Shown here in pieces: positions 10,487 to 22,350 of a stretch of DNA of 64,000 nucleotides. This DNA is from Pyropia yezoensis (taxonomy: Eukaryota > Rhodophyta > Bangiophyceae > Bangiales > Bangiaceae): NCBI GenBank assembly GCA_009829735.1, contig CM020620.1, positions 24,588,020 through 24,652,019 on the forward strand. The letters run 5' to 3'. The first letter of the stretch is position 1. Every line of letters begins with the position of its first letter. A program made the position numbers and the translations under genes. Under the pieces are notes generated by a model that ran no database searches, was not told the DNA's origin, and worked only from the letters and a program-made list of their open reading frames with translations.

Positions 10487-12814
10487 TCACAAGTAAAAGC
10501 ACTCCTCAGTGGGTAGACCCGCTGCCCGAGGAGGCCTCTCACGCGTAAACGCGTACACCTCCATGCTCCACCGGTCGGCAATCTCGCGACGGTCAATCGC
10601 CCGAGTTACCTCGGTGCATAGCTGAACGAGGGTGCTGCGGCCAGCCTCCACGTACTCCAGAGCTCTCTGGAGGCGGTCAAGCACGCCACCGAAGCAACGT
10701 GCTGACCCAACCAGCGCAGCACCTGGGGGGATATCCCCCCAGCTAACAGAGAGACCCTCCCGCATCTCGCGGGCAATGAGGGCGTCAAAGCCCTCATACC
10801 AGAGACGGGCACCCCCGTCATGCATGACAGGGGCGGAAGGTGACACTGGCGCAGCCAGAGGAGACACAGGAGCCGACACGGCTACCACCGGAGCCGCTGG
10901 CGCCTGATTCAAGGCCCGGTAGGACTCCACTGAATGGGCTCCACTGTAAACCCGGCGGGGGTCCGCCCGACGACGGGACATCTCACGCTCCACACCCGCA
11001 GAGTCCCACTCTCGAGGACGACGGCCAACCGCCACCGGTATCGGGTTACCGAACCACGGGGCGGGGACCTAAAGAGCGTCATGGATAACCATGGGAATAC
11101 CCAGGTCAGCAACCGCCTCGGTGGACGCCCACCCACGGCAATTGGGCTCACCCGGCTGAGTACGCCGGATGCGCAACGAGTGACGAGGCAAGGGGGAAGC
11201 CCCAGCCTGCGGGTCCCGGTACGGGGGAAGGGTCAACACCCCAGCCCAGTTCACGGCATCGTGAACGGCCAGGAGGGCCTCGAACTCCCGGGCCAACCCG
11301 GTCTTGGCAGCTATCATGTCTACGCCGAGCTGCCCGCTGTGCCGACGGACACCCGTCGAAAGATAAAACAGGCGCCCCTGCCGACGGACGGACGGCAAGA
11401 AGGAGGAAGCCTGCCAGAGGGTAACCTCGAGGGTGAAGGTCCCCTGAAACGGGTGGACAGGCCGGGAGGCCAACACACTACCGAAGTGTCGGAGACAGGA
11501 GCCGGTGTCAAACCGGACAGCCGGGGCAGGCTCCCACTCCTCCTGCCACAGAGGCGGGCCCACGGAAGTTTACACCGGCGCGCGACTGTTACCGGTCTGC
11601 AAAGCACACGATATATCGGTGCGGAACGCATCCGCCATGACACCATGGTTACGTCGCCAGCTCGACGCCGACTTCAACCGCGCCATCAGCGGGTACGGAG
11701 CCGTCAACGTCGGATACGGGGAAGCCCCCGGGTAATAATAGAAGTCGGGAAACCGGCTGGTATCGCCCACCGTCTCCCCAAACGCCACAGGCCCCACCGC
11801 TGACGCAACCCCCCGACCACTAGCCGGGTAGTCAACCTCCCGCGGCAACGCGGGGGCAACCAAGTCGCATATCCCGAAGGCGAGGTCGAGGAAGACTTCA
11901 CCCCGCCCCACTCGGGTGCGCCAGAGCTGCGCATGCCGGTCGTCCGGCTGACTCACGACCCAATGATGCTCCACCCGGACCGCATTCGGCTGGTTGACGA
12001 GCCGCACCAACTCGCGCTCCCAACTCGGCTCCAAGTTGACCCGCCGGGAGGACCCTCCACGGTGCCGCGGCTGGTGGAAGTCCACCCGCATCCGCCCCGC
12101 GGAGTCCATGGACTCCTGAACAGTGAGGCCTCGAACCCGAGCCACCAGGTCGGACATCGACATGGAGGGTTGAACCGCCACCAAAGCGACGCCGCCCCCC
12201 AGCGGGGCAACCCGGGCGGGCCCAGGAAGAGTCGGTGGCGCCGGGGAAAGCCCCACCGGCAGATGGGCCGGTGCCGCAGGTGCACGGGGCCGAGGAGGAA
12301 TAAGAAGGGCGGGCGCCCGCCCGGAGTAGCTCCCGGCGTCAACCGCCATCGGGGAACACACGTCTTGACCGCCTGTCGCCCGCGGCACCGCAGGCAGAGC
12401 GTCGGCGCCACCCGGGCCCGACGTGGGCACAATGGGGACGGGGGGGGTAAACCCGTTCCCCGCCTCCACGGACGCACCGCCAACCAGGCGGGCACCCGCG
12501 CCGTCTTGAGCCGCCGTCCCGGCCGGGGTACCGCCACGAACGTCCGACACATCGGCCGCGCCGTCTTGGGGTAGAGCCGCGCCGGCACCGGCGACAGGAG
12601 CCCTCCGGGTCGCCGGAGGGATAGGAGTAGAGGCAGCCGCTACACGCGGTTGACCGCCACCCGACGGAGCCGTCGTGCCGCTGCACACGGACGAAGACTC
12701 TCCCGGCACGCCTTCCGGGGCCGCACGCACGGTTACCCGGTCGTCGTCGTCCGACGAGCTCGCCAAGAAGCACTCGGCAGCGGTGGCGGAGACGGGAACG
12801 TCGTCCTGCATCAC
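10487..12814 (-). pseudogene. Antisense ORF of element D (aORF), two in-frame stops
   Basis: A single minus-strand frame of 776 codons starts at ATG 12814 (MMQDDVPV) and ends at 10487, interrupted only by stops at 11570-11572 and 11069-11071. It is opposite to D pol and lies between pol and the 3' LTR, as in B, E and G. After the first stop it matches the E antisense ORF: EWEPAPAV and LRHFGSVL align with EWWPAVEV and LIDHFGYV, followed by a shared RRQGRLFYLS / RRRMLWHLS block and LLAVHDAVNW / MLRLHKLIEW. The N-terminal third is Pro/Ala/Ser-rich with an acidic SSSDDDD stretch. No known domain was recognised. Confidence 0.65.
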
Positions 12815-13459
12815 CTCCTCCTCCTCAAGCAGGAGGTCGTCCTAGCCCCCGGGTACCTGGGGGTCCGACACGGTGGAGCCGGAGTAGCAGGGGCGCCCCG
12901 TGCCAAAAAGCAGCAGCCGGCTCGACCCGGTACAAGGAACGCTCGCGGACGAGCCAGGGAAGCGCGGGCACCCGCGCATATAACCACACAGCTCAGCACG
13001 ATCGATACGGCAGCGCGGGACGACCCGCGCCAGTCCAGCTACGAGGTCGCTCCACCCAGGCACCTGGATCGCGGCCACGCCCCCCCACACGGAGTAAACA
13101 AGGGGGGTCACCCCCAACCGCCCCTACGAAACGCGGGCAGCCCCCGCCCCCCCCACTCAACTGTCCACAGGAGAGGGGCCCCCCTACCAACAGACGCCTG
13201 GTGGCGGATCCGCTTGCACCACCCCTCGGAAAGGGGGGTCGTGAACAAAAACCCGCATCGGGAATTCAGCGGTCCGGAAAAGAGGTCGTGTGTGTACCAC
13301 ACAAAAAGGGGCACCCCCCTCAGATTACCTCGAAAAGGGGTGTCTGTCGCGACAGGGAGCAAAGCCCCTCCCGACTGGTAAACGGTCACGCGACCCACTT
13401 ATATTCGGAAACCCGAATGCAACTCGGACCGAGGACGGGCAGAATCCAAGGGGGGGATA
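12815..13459. other. Element D internal region before 3' LTR, with polypurine tract
   Basis: No supported gene. The stretch ends with CCAAGGGGGGG (polypurine tract about 13449-13456) followed by ATA and the presumed LTR start at 13460, the layout expected upstream of a 3' LTR. Confidence 0.55.
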
Positions 13460-13640
13460 TGTAGCAATATGGTTGACCGTATTGTGACCCTATATAAGGG
13501 ATGCTACTTCTAACCCTTAACTTTCAATTTGGGAGTCCGTACTGGTCACGGTATCTACAAGTTACGTATGACCAGACGGACTTGCATGTTGGGGTGGAGG
13601 GTAGTTAGTAGTGTCTCCGAGAGTTTATAACGAGGGGGCC
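13460..13640 (+). repeat. Element D 3' LTR (start clear, end uncertain)
   Basis: TGTAGCAATATGG follows a polypurine tract and resembles the TGTAGCAT start of the B/RE1 family LTR. A TATA-like TATATAAGGG lies at 13491-13500. The 3' end is not resolved: sequence alignable to element C begins by about 13680, so the LTR may be short or truncated. The 5' LTR needed to fix the end is outside the window. Confidence 0.45.
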
Positions 13641-13679
13641 GGCGGCGAATCCACCGCTGGCCAAGGTAGAACAACAAAC

Positions 13680-14350
13680 CCCTCCCCTTAGGGCTCCCAT
13701 CTTGGTCCCGTGGCTTGCGCTCCAAGGACAGCAACCTTGGCCTCCCGGTGACGTTGATGCCGATCCCCCTTGGTGAGTGTTCCCTGAGAGTGGACTTGCA
13801 GCGGATACCTATTGTGCTGCACGGTACCTCCTGGTCATCTTCGATCGCTTCAGGAAAATTACGGTCATGATCCACTGGCGGCCCGGCGTGCGACCAGTAC
13901 GTCGTAAATATGATCGAGGACCAGCTGGGCCGACTTCCGGTGTTGGTCGAGCGCGTCGGGTCTCCCTCAGTGCTGGGCACGTATGCCAGCGCCTTGAACA
14001 TCGTAGTTGACAAGGTGTTTGTTTGCGCGGACAGCGGCGAGACGTCGGAAAGTCCGGTGGTTGCTGAGCTCCTTGCAACTTTGACCCGGCATGGCTTGGC
14101 CCAGCGCTGGTCGGGGATCTTCACGAGCTTCCAAGAGCGTCGGAGGGTGCACCAGGAAGAGCGGGAGCGTCCGGTGACTACTAGTACAGCTCCGGTGGTG
14201 GAGTACGTCGAAGCGTCTCGGCCGCCTCACTGGGTTATCCCGTCATCCTTTGGTTCCCGCCGTGCTGCTGACATGGCGCTGGAGGACACTCCCGCGGCGC
14301 AGCGCGTGCGCCGGGAGGACAGCATGAGGGCAAGGAGGGTGAGAGTTTAG
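13680..14350 (+). pseudogene. Element C antisense ORF remnant
   Basis: This is the C-terminal part of the antisense ORF, aligned to B at about 2540-3093: YMIEDQLGRLPV-like block, LGTYASALN, LTRHGLAQRW and a terminal EDTPAAQR. From 13910 it is open to 14350. Near 13775-13875 the alignment is broken by about 110 bp that include 40 bases identical to the integrase gene of element E (see findings). Confidence 0.6.
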
Positions 14351-17300
14351 GGAGAAGTGAGGAGGGAAAAGGCGAAGAGAAGGGTTGCTCGGGCGGGTGC
14401 TTGCTTGTTTTCTGGTAGTTCCATGCTTGTATTGCTTGTCTTCCTTGATGCACCCATTCTCTGTTCTTAATATTCTTGTTCCGCGTCCGTTGCCGCCGAG
14501 CTCGACTCTTCCCGCAAGTTCTGATCAGCGCCTTCCTTCTAGTCATCCTCCAAGTCCGACTCCAGGATCTTACCAGCTCTGGCTACCGGAGTGCCTTCAA
14601 TCCCGTTCCGCCGTGTATAAGAACAGACATCGGCAATGGGCAACCGGTTGGAGGGTTCGCAGGTATCATCAGCCAGGTTGAAACCAAACCCGCTTACTTG
14701 CAGGTATAGGCGTCCCTCTCCCCAGGCATGGTCGAAAAACTTGTCGTAGACGTATTCTCGGACTTCTTGTAGGGATTACCAGGGTACTACGGCACGCTTA
14801 CGCCGGGTCACGTCCCGCTTGCTTGGCGGTGGAGCACGAGTGACGCGGTCGCTGCTCACCCGGTAAGGGGAGCCATCCACGTCAAGAAGGAATGTCCAGC
14901 CGTCCGTTTTTAGGAATTGATAGGGCCCGTCCGTCTTTGAGTCCAACTTTCCTGGGGTCGTGCTGTGATTGTCCACGAAAACCCAGTCGCCATCACCGAG
15001 CTCCTTCTTCTTTTCCCGGACACCCTCGTCGTAGTCTCGCTTGTATTGCTGCTGGGTCGTCGCGATTGACTCCTTGACTCGTGGGAAAAGAAGCTTCAGC
15101 TGTTCCAGGAAACCGTCTGTTGCCTTGGGACCGGACTTCAGGGCAGGCTGGAGACCGTCTAGTATTCTTTCCAGGGAGAAGTTGGTCAGCCGCCTTGGGG
15201 CAACGAAGTCTAGTGGAGCTACCCCTGTTGTCAGATGAACACGAGAACTGTAGACCAGAGTGAGGACGGCCAGGAGCTCGTCCCAGTCTCCTTCATGCTC
15301 CTCAACGTAGGGCCGAAGCATGTCCACCAGGGTCCGTTTTACTCGTTCCACTTGGCCATTCGTTTGTGGGTGGTGCGTCGTAGTAAACGAGTTCTTGGTA
15401 CCCATCAGTTCACAGACTCCTTGGAAGACCAGGCATGCAAACTGGGGACCGTAGTCGGTGATGGTCCCTAGCGAGATTGCTCAGGTGAACTTCGGGAACC
15501 GGTCGCAGATAATGGGCAGGTATATGTTGCCACTGGATGTCTCAGGTAGGGGCCCCAGGATGTCCATGCTTAAGCTTGCAAAGGGCTCCGCCGAAAAATC
15601 GACGTAGCTTAGAAGTCTTCTTCCTCTTTGTCAGCCGGTTCCTTGCACAGGAGACACAAGCCTCTACATGCTTGTGGACGTCACTTTCCATGGTTTCACA
15701 GTAGTAGTGTCTCCGCATCGAGGTGTACATCCGGTTGATGCCAGGGTGTCCGGCCTGGGGAGACGGATGTTCCCGGCGGAGGATGTCAGCTCGTACTTTT
15801 TGGGGTACGCAGCCCCATCGAAGGGTGACACCTGTATGAAGAGTCCATCCGTGGACTCGGAGATGCGACTTTTCCTGTTCAGGTCCGTCTGGTTGCGAAG
15901 CTGCAAGCAATGTGGATACGTAAGCTGTGCCTCCAGAATCCGGTGAATGGTTACCGGTTGGTGAGCTTCAGGTGGCTCGTACGGGGGAGCGTGCCTGCCA
16001 CGTCCGACATTCAGGAGGATGAAATAAGGTACTTCCTCTGGGAACGGGCCTGTGTCGGCTGCAGAAGTCTCCAGCTGGGACATGGAGTCGGCGCAATTGA
16101 GCTCCCTCCCTGCTCTGGTGCACACCTGATAATGGAATTTCGAGAGGCGCAGACGCCACCGGGCGACCCATCCTTGGCGGCCGTTCATGCACAGCAGCCA
16201 CCTTAAGCTGGCGTGGTCCGTCCGGATGAGGAACTCTTGTCCTTCCAGAGACGTGTGTAACAGGAAGCAAGCCCAGACGACCGCCAAGCACTCGCGCTCC
16301 GTCGTGGAATAGTTCTTCTCGGCTGAAGTCAAGACGCGACTGTGGTAGCCCACAGGGAATGGGTGCCCATCAGGTTGTTGCAAGAGTAGAGAGCACCCCA
16401 CTTGGACGCCACAGGCGTCAGTCACAAGAACACACTGGCCCTCCAGCTTAGGTAGCGCCAGTACGGGCGTCGCGGTCAGGCGGTTCTTGCGCTCCTCAAA
16501 GGCGGCTGTCTGCTTCTGGTCGAACACCCGGAAATGTGTGGGGAGCTTATTGCAGGTGAGCTTGGTCAATGGCCGGGCAATAAGTGCATAGTCCCGAACG
16601 AACCGGCGGCAGACGTTGCACATACCCAGAAAGATCTTGAGGTCCGTCTGCTACTTTTGTTGCCGGGCTCCCCGAAGGGCCTTGATATTCTTTTCGATGA
16701 ACCAGAGCTCCCCCGGACTCAGCACGTGCCCCAGGTACTCCACTTCAGTCTCAAACAGGTGGCACTTTTCGGCCTTCAGGGTATCTTCAGCCTTGGACAG
16801 GAGATCCAGACGTCTCGGAGATGCTCTAGGTGTTCCGCCGGGGTCTTGGAGAAGACGATAATGTCGTCCAATTAAACCACACATGTCTTCCATCTTCGTC
16901 CCGACAGGATTATGTCAATTGCTCCCGGAAACATAGTTGACGCAATAGTGAGGCCAAAACTAAAGTGCTTGCTCCGGAATAGCCCCATATGGCACGTGAA
17001 GGTGGTTTTGTCCTTGTCCTCGTCAGCCCGAGGGATCTGCTAGTAACCGGCACTACAATCTAGCGTCGAGAGGTGGGGGGCATCACCAAGGAAGTCGATG
17101 CAATCATTCATCCGGGGTATCGGATATACATCCTTGACGGTCATCTCGTTCAGGCGCCTGTAGTAGACGCAGAAACGGATGTGACCGCCGAGTTTCGGGA
17201 CGACTACCACCAACAAGGCCCACTCGCCATCGGAGGGCTCGATAACATCCATCTTGAGCATCTTGTTAACCGGCTTCTCAATCTTATCCCGGCGATGTGG

Positions 17301-18482
17301 TCCAGCCCGGCACGGTTGCACGTGTACTGACTTGGCATCTGGCTTAAGTTCAATCCGGTGTAAGGTGGCGTCGATCTTGCCCAGCTCCGCAGAATACAGG
17401 TGCCGATATTCCCGGAAAAGCTTCTCCAGAGCCTACTTCAGGCCGGGAGGAACATTTTCTTGTTTGACTTTCGGCATCCCGGGTGGTGCTTGATCGGGTT
17501 TCTGGTTAGCGTTGCGAGCCTATGCTTGTCCCGGAGGTACGCCTAGGGCGGTTAAGTTGGATGCCAGTTCATGCTGCAGGCTCCAGATATCCTCCTTGCT
17601 CATAGGACGGGCGGACATCCGGTAAGGCTCTGCTGTACCAAGTCGGGTGCCCTTGGCGAGGGAAATTAGCTTTCGGCTCACGTTGACGATCAGCACCGAG
17701 ATCGAGGTGTGCCTTTCTACCTTCTTGTGATGTCCGTGGGCCAAGTATAACCGGTGTTTCGCCAGAAACTCCTTACGTCCGTAGATCAGGCATTCACCCG
17801 TTGTCCGGGTGGTCACTTGAACTTTCGTCTCCTAACGAGGAGGGAGGAGCACCGGTTTGGAGAGAGTCACTGTAGAGGGTGGGATGCGTTCCTTCTTGTT
17901 CTTGACTACACGAACCTTGGCGTCCAGATGCTCCAACACCGGCGACACAAACCCATGGTTGAACTGCACCTTTCCTTCCCCGGGCAGGATACTGTTGACA
18001 TGCTGCTTCTGGAAGTCCCAGCCTAGGATACGGGGGACTGATCGGGTCTTGACTACTAGAAATGGAAAAAGCATGGGTTCATTGTTGACATAGATGGCGA
18101 CAAAAAGGCGGTCAAGCGGTCGCAAGGTTTGTCCCGAAGCGTGTACAGTCCGGCTGTTGATAGGGGCTCTCCAGGCTTGTTGACGCCAGCCCGGAGGTAA
18201 CAGGTTCTTAGTGTTGACGCTTGGTCCGGCTCCAGGGTCAACCACCGGAGTACCAGCTTGGGGAAGGCTATCCCCCACACGCATACGAGCATAAATCTTG
18301 AGGTTGTCCTTGCGCAAGACGAGCACGGTCCCCGTGAACAATCAGGGTGTCCAGGCGGCTACCAGTTCAGCAGGTAACTGCCGTCTTTTCTCCCGGCACG
18401 CAGGGGGAAAACTGGCAGGAGTACCTTGCCGTCGGATATTCGGGAAGACACTTGAGGAGAGCGCCTGCCTGAGTCGATTCCC
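14235..18482 (-). pseudogene. Element C pol, heavily broken
   Basis: Fragments in different frames follow the order protease (about 18341-17832), RT (about 17321-16651), RNase H (about 16623-16050), integrase (about 15910-14900) and chromodomain (about 14760-14600). Recognisable pieces include the integrase TTHHPQTNGQVERVKR and the RT EWALLVVVVPK region. The RT YLDD site is destroyed around 16860-16900. The slippery site at the gag-pol border (complement of 18476-18482) reads GGGAATC rather than GGGAAAC. The segment 17591-18305 carries the same TAG nonsense codon as B. Confidence 0.8.
17591..18305 (-). other. Near-identical tract shared with element B (putative gene conversion)
   Basis: Matches 6451-7165 at a constant offset of 11140 with five substitutions seen by eye and no indels. 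The bases just outside both ends differ at roughly one position in five. Confidence 0.8.
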
Positions 18483-19521
18483 GACTCCGAGGATTCTTTG
18501 GAGGTCTCGGTCTCCAAGTCAAAGTCCGTAGGAGCTTACTTGGTCAGAGCCTCGGTGATGCTCTGCAAGATTGCCACCTGGACCGCGGGCATTTGTGCCT
18601 TGTTCGTCTTGGTAGGCGCTTGCCGGTCAGCCCAGTTTACTTCGTTAGCAAATACTATTCTTTGACGGTTGAGCTTCTCCTGGAGATCCTTGGAGATGGT
18701 CGGGCACTGGATAGACGTATGGTCCTCCTTTTGGCACAGCCACCAAGACCGGAAACGCTGGCTCTCGACATTCTTAGGGGCGTCTAAGGACGGCTGCTTC
18801 TTAGAGACGAAGCCTCCCCACTTTTCACCTGATGCCACGGGAGAGGTCTCGCCAACAGCTAGTACTGGTACTGGGTTATCACATCCCTTATACTTGTAGG
18901 GTCCGGGACGAGCTCGCGACAACGGCTTGGGAGTCGACACCATGAGAGCCTGGAGGGCCTTGGCTTGCCGATACTTGCACTGGGTGTAGGCGGTCAGCTG
19001 CAGATATATATGCTCCTGGTGGTCTGATTGTAGTTCTCAGCATCCACTTGAAGATATCCATTAAGTTCTTGCGAGAAGATCATCTTGAGCCTGTCCTCAG
19101 GGTAAACGTTCCCACAAGCCTCGCTCATCTCCCGGACACGGCGGGCGAAGGCCTCTGAAGTCTCTTGTCGCTCAATGGTTGCCGGGCTCGACTTTCCCAC
19201 CGCCTTGCGCAGGGAGTCTGCGTCCGCGCAACTGAACAGGAGCCAGTTGACAGCTTCCGGATAGCTCCCAACGTTACGCCCGACGATGTGTCCGGCTGAG
19301 TCTGGTAGAACCTGTGCAAACCGCTGTTCCGCTTCTCCGGTCATGAAGTTAACGAGGAGGTAGAGTTCCTTGCCCTGAGACACATCGTTGTCATTGCATG
19401 CCTTGACGAACCGGCGCAGGAAGGTAAAGATAAGCGCCGGTCTCTTCCCGGAAAACTTAGGATGTCCCCCGAAGCTCGGCTGCATGCGCCGGTTCAGGGA
19501 TGCCATCTTCTTGGCCATCTT

Positions 19522-19607
19522 CCGAGTGTAACCTTGGTCTTGGTTCTTCTGCCGGTAGTTACCCCAATACGTGACCTTGTTCAGAGAGGTATCCCCCACA
19601 TGACGGG
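19522..19607. repeat. 86-bp direct repeat, left copy, flanking LTR fragment in C gag
   Basis: The 86 bases of gag ending at 19607 recur at 20058-20143 with three substitutions, on the other side of the inserted LTR. Confidence 0.85.
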
Positions 19608-20057
19608 TGTGGCAGTATTGGCCCCCAGGTAGGGGGGCAACACGTGCCATGCAAGGGGCGGCAGGCCACTAGCCTGATCCGTTCCTCCTCCGGCATTTGG
19701 GTCCATATTCCCAATGTTTGGGATTGTTAGCTTAGTAGTAAATCCAACTTGGATTTGAGGGTTTTCTGCATTTATCGTCTTGAATTTTCGTGTGGCCCGG
19801 TGGGCAGGTGCTGGGGTGGGAGATTCTGAGTGGCGAGATTCTGAGTGGACCCTGGGGGGATAAGGGGAGGGACAGCGGGGCTTGGCCCTGCGTCCCCGTC
19901 CCGACCAAGAAACTGTTGGACCACACACCATATTCTTGTTTGTCAGTGGGGGGTTTGCCCCATAAGAGGGACAGAGTGTGTGCGACTTGCTTTTCTTCCG
20001 GTTCCCCCGACACGGGAGGCAGCCCTTGTACACCGCCCCAACTTGGGTGTCGTGTGT
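19608..20057 (+). repeat. LTR of the E family inserted in C gag, one end missing
   Basis: This 450-bp sequence starts TGTGGCAGTATTG and aligns end-to-end with the complement of the E 5' LTR (49128-49597, 470 bp), but its last 17-20 bases are missing and replaced by the 86-bp gag duplication. It looks like a solo LTR rearranged at one end. Confidence 0.8.
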
Positions 20058-20143
20058 CCGAGTGTAACCTTGGTCTTGGTTCTTCTGCCCGTAGTTACCC
20101 CAATACGTGACCTTGTTCAGGGAGGCATCCCCCACATGACGGG
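20058..20143. repeat. 86-bp direct repeat, right copy
   Basis: Pairs with 19522-19607. Confidence 0.85.
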
Positions 20144-20954
20144 GAGGAAAGTCAAAATCGACCAGCCTGCGCCGGGTGGGACCAGGGGGTGCGTCCCAGT
20201 CGTATCCCTTCTCAGAGCTGGAGGAACTGGTCACGCTGGTGCTAGAGCGACGACGACGACGCCGCCGCCTCCGGCTGCTCCGGTTACCGGTCTTGGAGCT
20301 CCCCGCCCCAGAGGACGACAGGGCAGGAAGAGCTTGGCCAGTCGCAGGAGTCGAAGTGTCAGGGGGACCCGTAGAACCAGTCATAGCGGTGCCTCTGGCA
20401 CTGCTAGCGCCCATAGTAAGAGGTGTCCACACCCAGCTGCCATGTGTAGGTGCAGGAGTGAATACACAAGGGGCGATCCCTGGGAGTTCAGGAGTAGAGC
20501 ATACAGGAGAGAGTCGTCTGCGTAGCGCGGACTCGAACGCCGTTGACCCCGGGTTGGCTCCTGCAGGCGGGACAGCGGGCAGAACGGGAGCAGGAGGTAC
20601 TTGGCCGCCTGTAGACTCCAGTCCGCTACCGGGTGTCACGCCCAGGTCTGCATTGCCCGTAGGGAGAACGCCGGGTTGGGCACCGTCCCCTGCGGTGACC
20701 AGGGATGCGTCAAGGGACGCGGGGTCTACCCCTTCGGGCACCGTCGTGCCAGGGAGGGTAGCCACGTTGGTCTCTTGACAGCCACGATCCAGTTGCCTGC
20801 GTGTCCAAAGATCGCAAGACCACAAGAGAGGGGTTGGAGAGCCAGGAATGGGGTTCCCGTGAACGGGTGCAAAATGTTCCCAAACCACAAGAAAGGAGAG
20901 AACAGGAAAAACCCAACCGCTGCTCCCAAATGTCTCTCCTCAAACACTCCAATC

Positions 20955-20972
20955 TCCCCTGCTGCTCCACCA
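20955..20972 (-). other. Primer binding site of element C
   Basis: TGGTGGAGCAGCAGGGGA on the minus strand, four bases from the 5' LTR; identical to the PBS of B, E, G and RE1. Confidence 0.85.
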
Positions 20973-20976
20973 AGTA

Positions 20977-21549
20977 TGTGGTATAGAACTCGATCCTCTC
21001 AGACACGTATCAACATCCCTCAGGGAAAAGGGACAGGTAACACAGAAATGGGAATTAAGAGAGTGGCATGCCTGTTGCCTCACGTGCCTGCTCGCAGAGC
21101 AAACAGATACGCACGGTAGTGCACACGGGGAAAAGGAAAGCAAACGGGCAGTTGTCTTTTTCCTGAGGGCGCGGGCCAAGGGAGCCTCGCTGTCCCTTAA
21201 CGTGCATCTGGAGGGGCCTCAGTACCCTGGCCAGGTAGCTCCCCCATACCCCCGAGTTGCCCCGACCCGAGTCTATCTAACCTCGTCAGGTTGGGGGCCA
21301 CTATCACTACTAATTCTATTCCCACTCACTAATCTCACACTCGAATTCTCTCAAATCAAGTCCCTCACAAAGAGGCAAAAACCCACCAGAAATCCCTCTC
21401 TCACGTGTACGTAGCGTAGTCCACCGCATTCCAGTGCCGGGCACGGTCCACGGCCGCCAACCATCACCTCACGGCGGGCGTGTTCAGGCACCTGGCGTCC
21501 TCTGGTCGCCATCCCGTGTCGACGCCAAGTCGGGGCCAGGGATGCTACA
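20977..21549 (-). repeat. Element C 5' LTR
   Basis: A 573-bp LTR of the B/RE1 family, from TGTAGCAT (ending at 21549) to ACCACA (20977). No partner LTR exists at the other end of C. Confidence 0.9.
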
Positions 21550-21706
21550 CACGGCGCCGTTCGACAGTGGGTGTCAAGTGAGGCCCCACCTTACTCGAAC
21601 GCTCGTCCGCAGGTGTGCCTGCCGGCTCGGCAGTCCCGTGATATCGGGTGTCAGTGCCATCGAATGTGTTTTCAATCAACTCGGATGCGAGCTGACCGTA
21701 GAAGTG

Positions 21707-22350
21707 TCACTGCGACATGGAAGCCACAGGCCCCCTGGCCCCACGATCGAGTGGCCATGCGCCCACCATGCAGATGGCCAGCAGCGAGATAATTACTCGC
21801 ATAGACCAGTTATGAGTGCCAAGCTTGCGCTCCAATCCGAGGTCGTCCTGCCGGCATCTGTTGTGCCGGTCATCTTGAGCACAGCAGCCGTAGTACGTTT
21901 CAGCCACATGTGGCTGAGGCACTGTCAATGCGACCCGCTGAGCACCACCATCCGTCTCCCGCCAGCGGAAGCGCTTTTAGGCCACCTCAGGATTTGTGGA
22001 TCCTGTGGTCGCAACGAAGTACCGACGTTCTCGGTCCATCCAAACCAGTGCCATCACGTCGGGTTGACCCGCGGCGTCCCAATGGACCATGGAGACGATT
22101 ACCCCCCTCGCCAGAAGCTCACGAGAAGATAGAAGCGCCAATGGGAACATTCGGTTGGCCGTCTTAACGACACCAATGAAGCGCAGGCCCACAGACTTGA
22201 GTGCAAGCGTCGCACCCACACTGGCAAAATAGGAGTCTGCGCTCATAACACGGCCAGTCTCTGACCACGGCCGGACCAGTCCCGTAAAGCTGACACAGCC
22301 ACGGGCTGCGGCGCGATCTTGCTCAGAGAGGGTGGTCTCGTGCTGGGCTG
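21707..22350 (-). pseudogene. piggyBac-type (DDE_Tnp_1_7) transposase fragment
   Basis: The minus-strand translation contains two consecutive blocks of the piggyBac-family catalytic domain. The first (about 22330-21980) includes SGR-like TGRVMSADSYFASV, GLRFIGVVKTANRMFP and ALVWMDRERRYFV. After a frame change the second (21928-21707) includes DRHNRCRQDDLGLERKL and THNWSMRVIISLLA. This order matches DDE_Tnp_1_7, where the ADSYF aspartate is catalytic. The N-terminal part is absent: element E sequence begins at 22351. It is a dead DNA-transposon remnant; terminal repeats were not found. Confidence 0.7.

Larger units (their letters stand above)
18473..20765 (-). pseudogene. Element C gag, broken and interrupted by an LTR
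   Basis: The N-terminal part (from about 20765, MATLPGTT homologue) runs to LNKVTYWGNYGQKNQ at about 20060. Foreign LTR sequence then intervenes at 19608-20057, and the gag text restarts with a duplicated LNKVTYWGNY before KKMASLNRRMQPS and the capsid-like region. Another break lies near 19000-19030. The knuckle region reads CQKEDHTSIQC, with the first Cys pair changed from CWLC to WWLC. Confidence 0.75.
13660..21549 (-). mobile_element. Element C: degraded Ty3/gypsy element of the B/RE1 family, 3' end missing
   Basis: A minus-strand relative of B and RE1 with a 5' LTR, PBS, gag and pol, and the end of an antisense ORF. It lacks most of the antisense ORF and the whole 3' LTR; it is cut off next to the D 3' LTR near 13.64-13.68 kb. 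Gag and pol are broken by many stops and frameshifts, and a foreign LTR sits in gag (19608-20057). Most of it is clearly diverged from B, except for 17591-18305, which is nearly identical to B. Confidence 0.85.

Noticed and set aside
10487..12814. Looked at first like host genes on the minus strand (Pro/Ala-rich proteins)
   Set aside because: They lie in one frame between the D chromodomain and the D 3' LTR and match the antisense ORF of element E, so they belong to the element.
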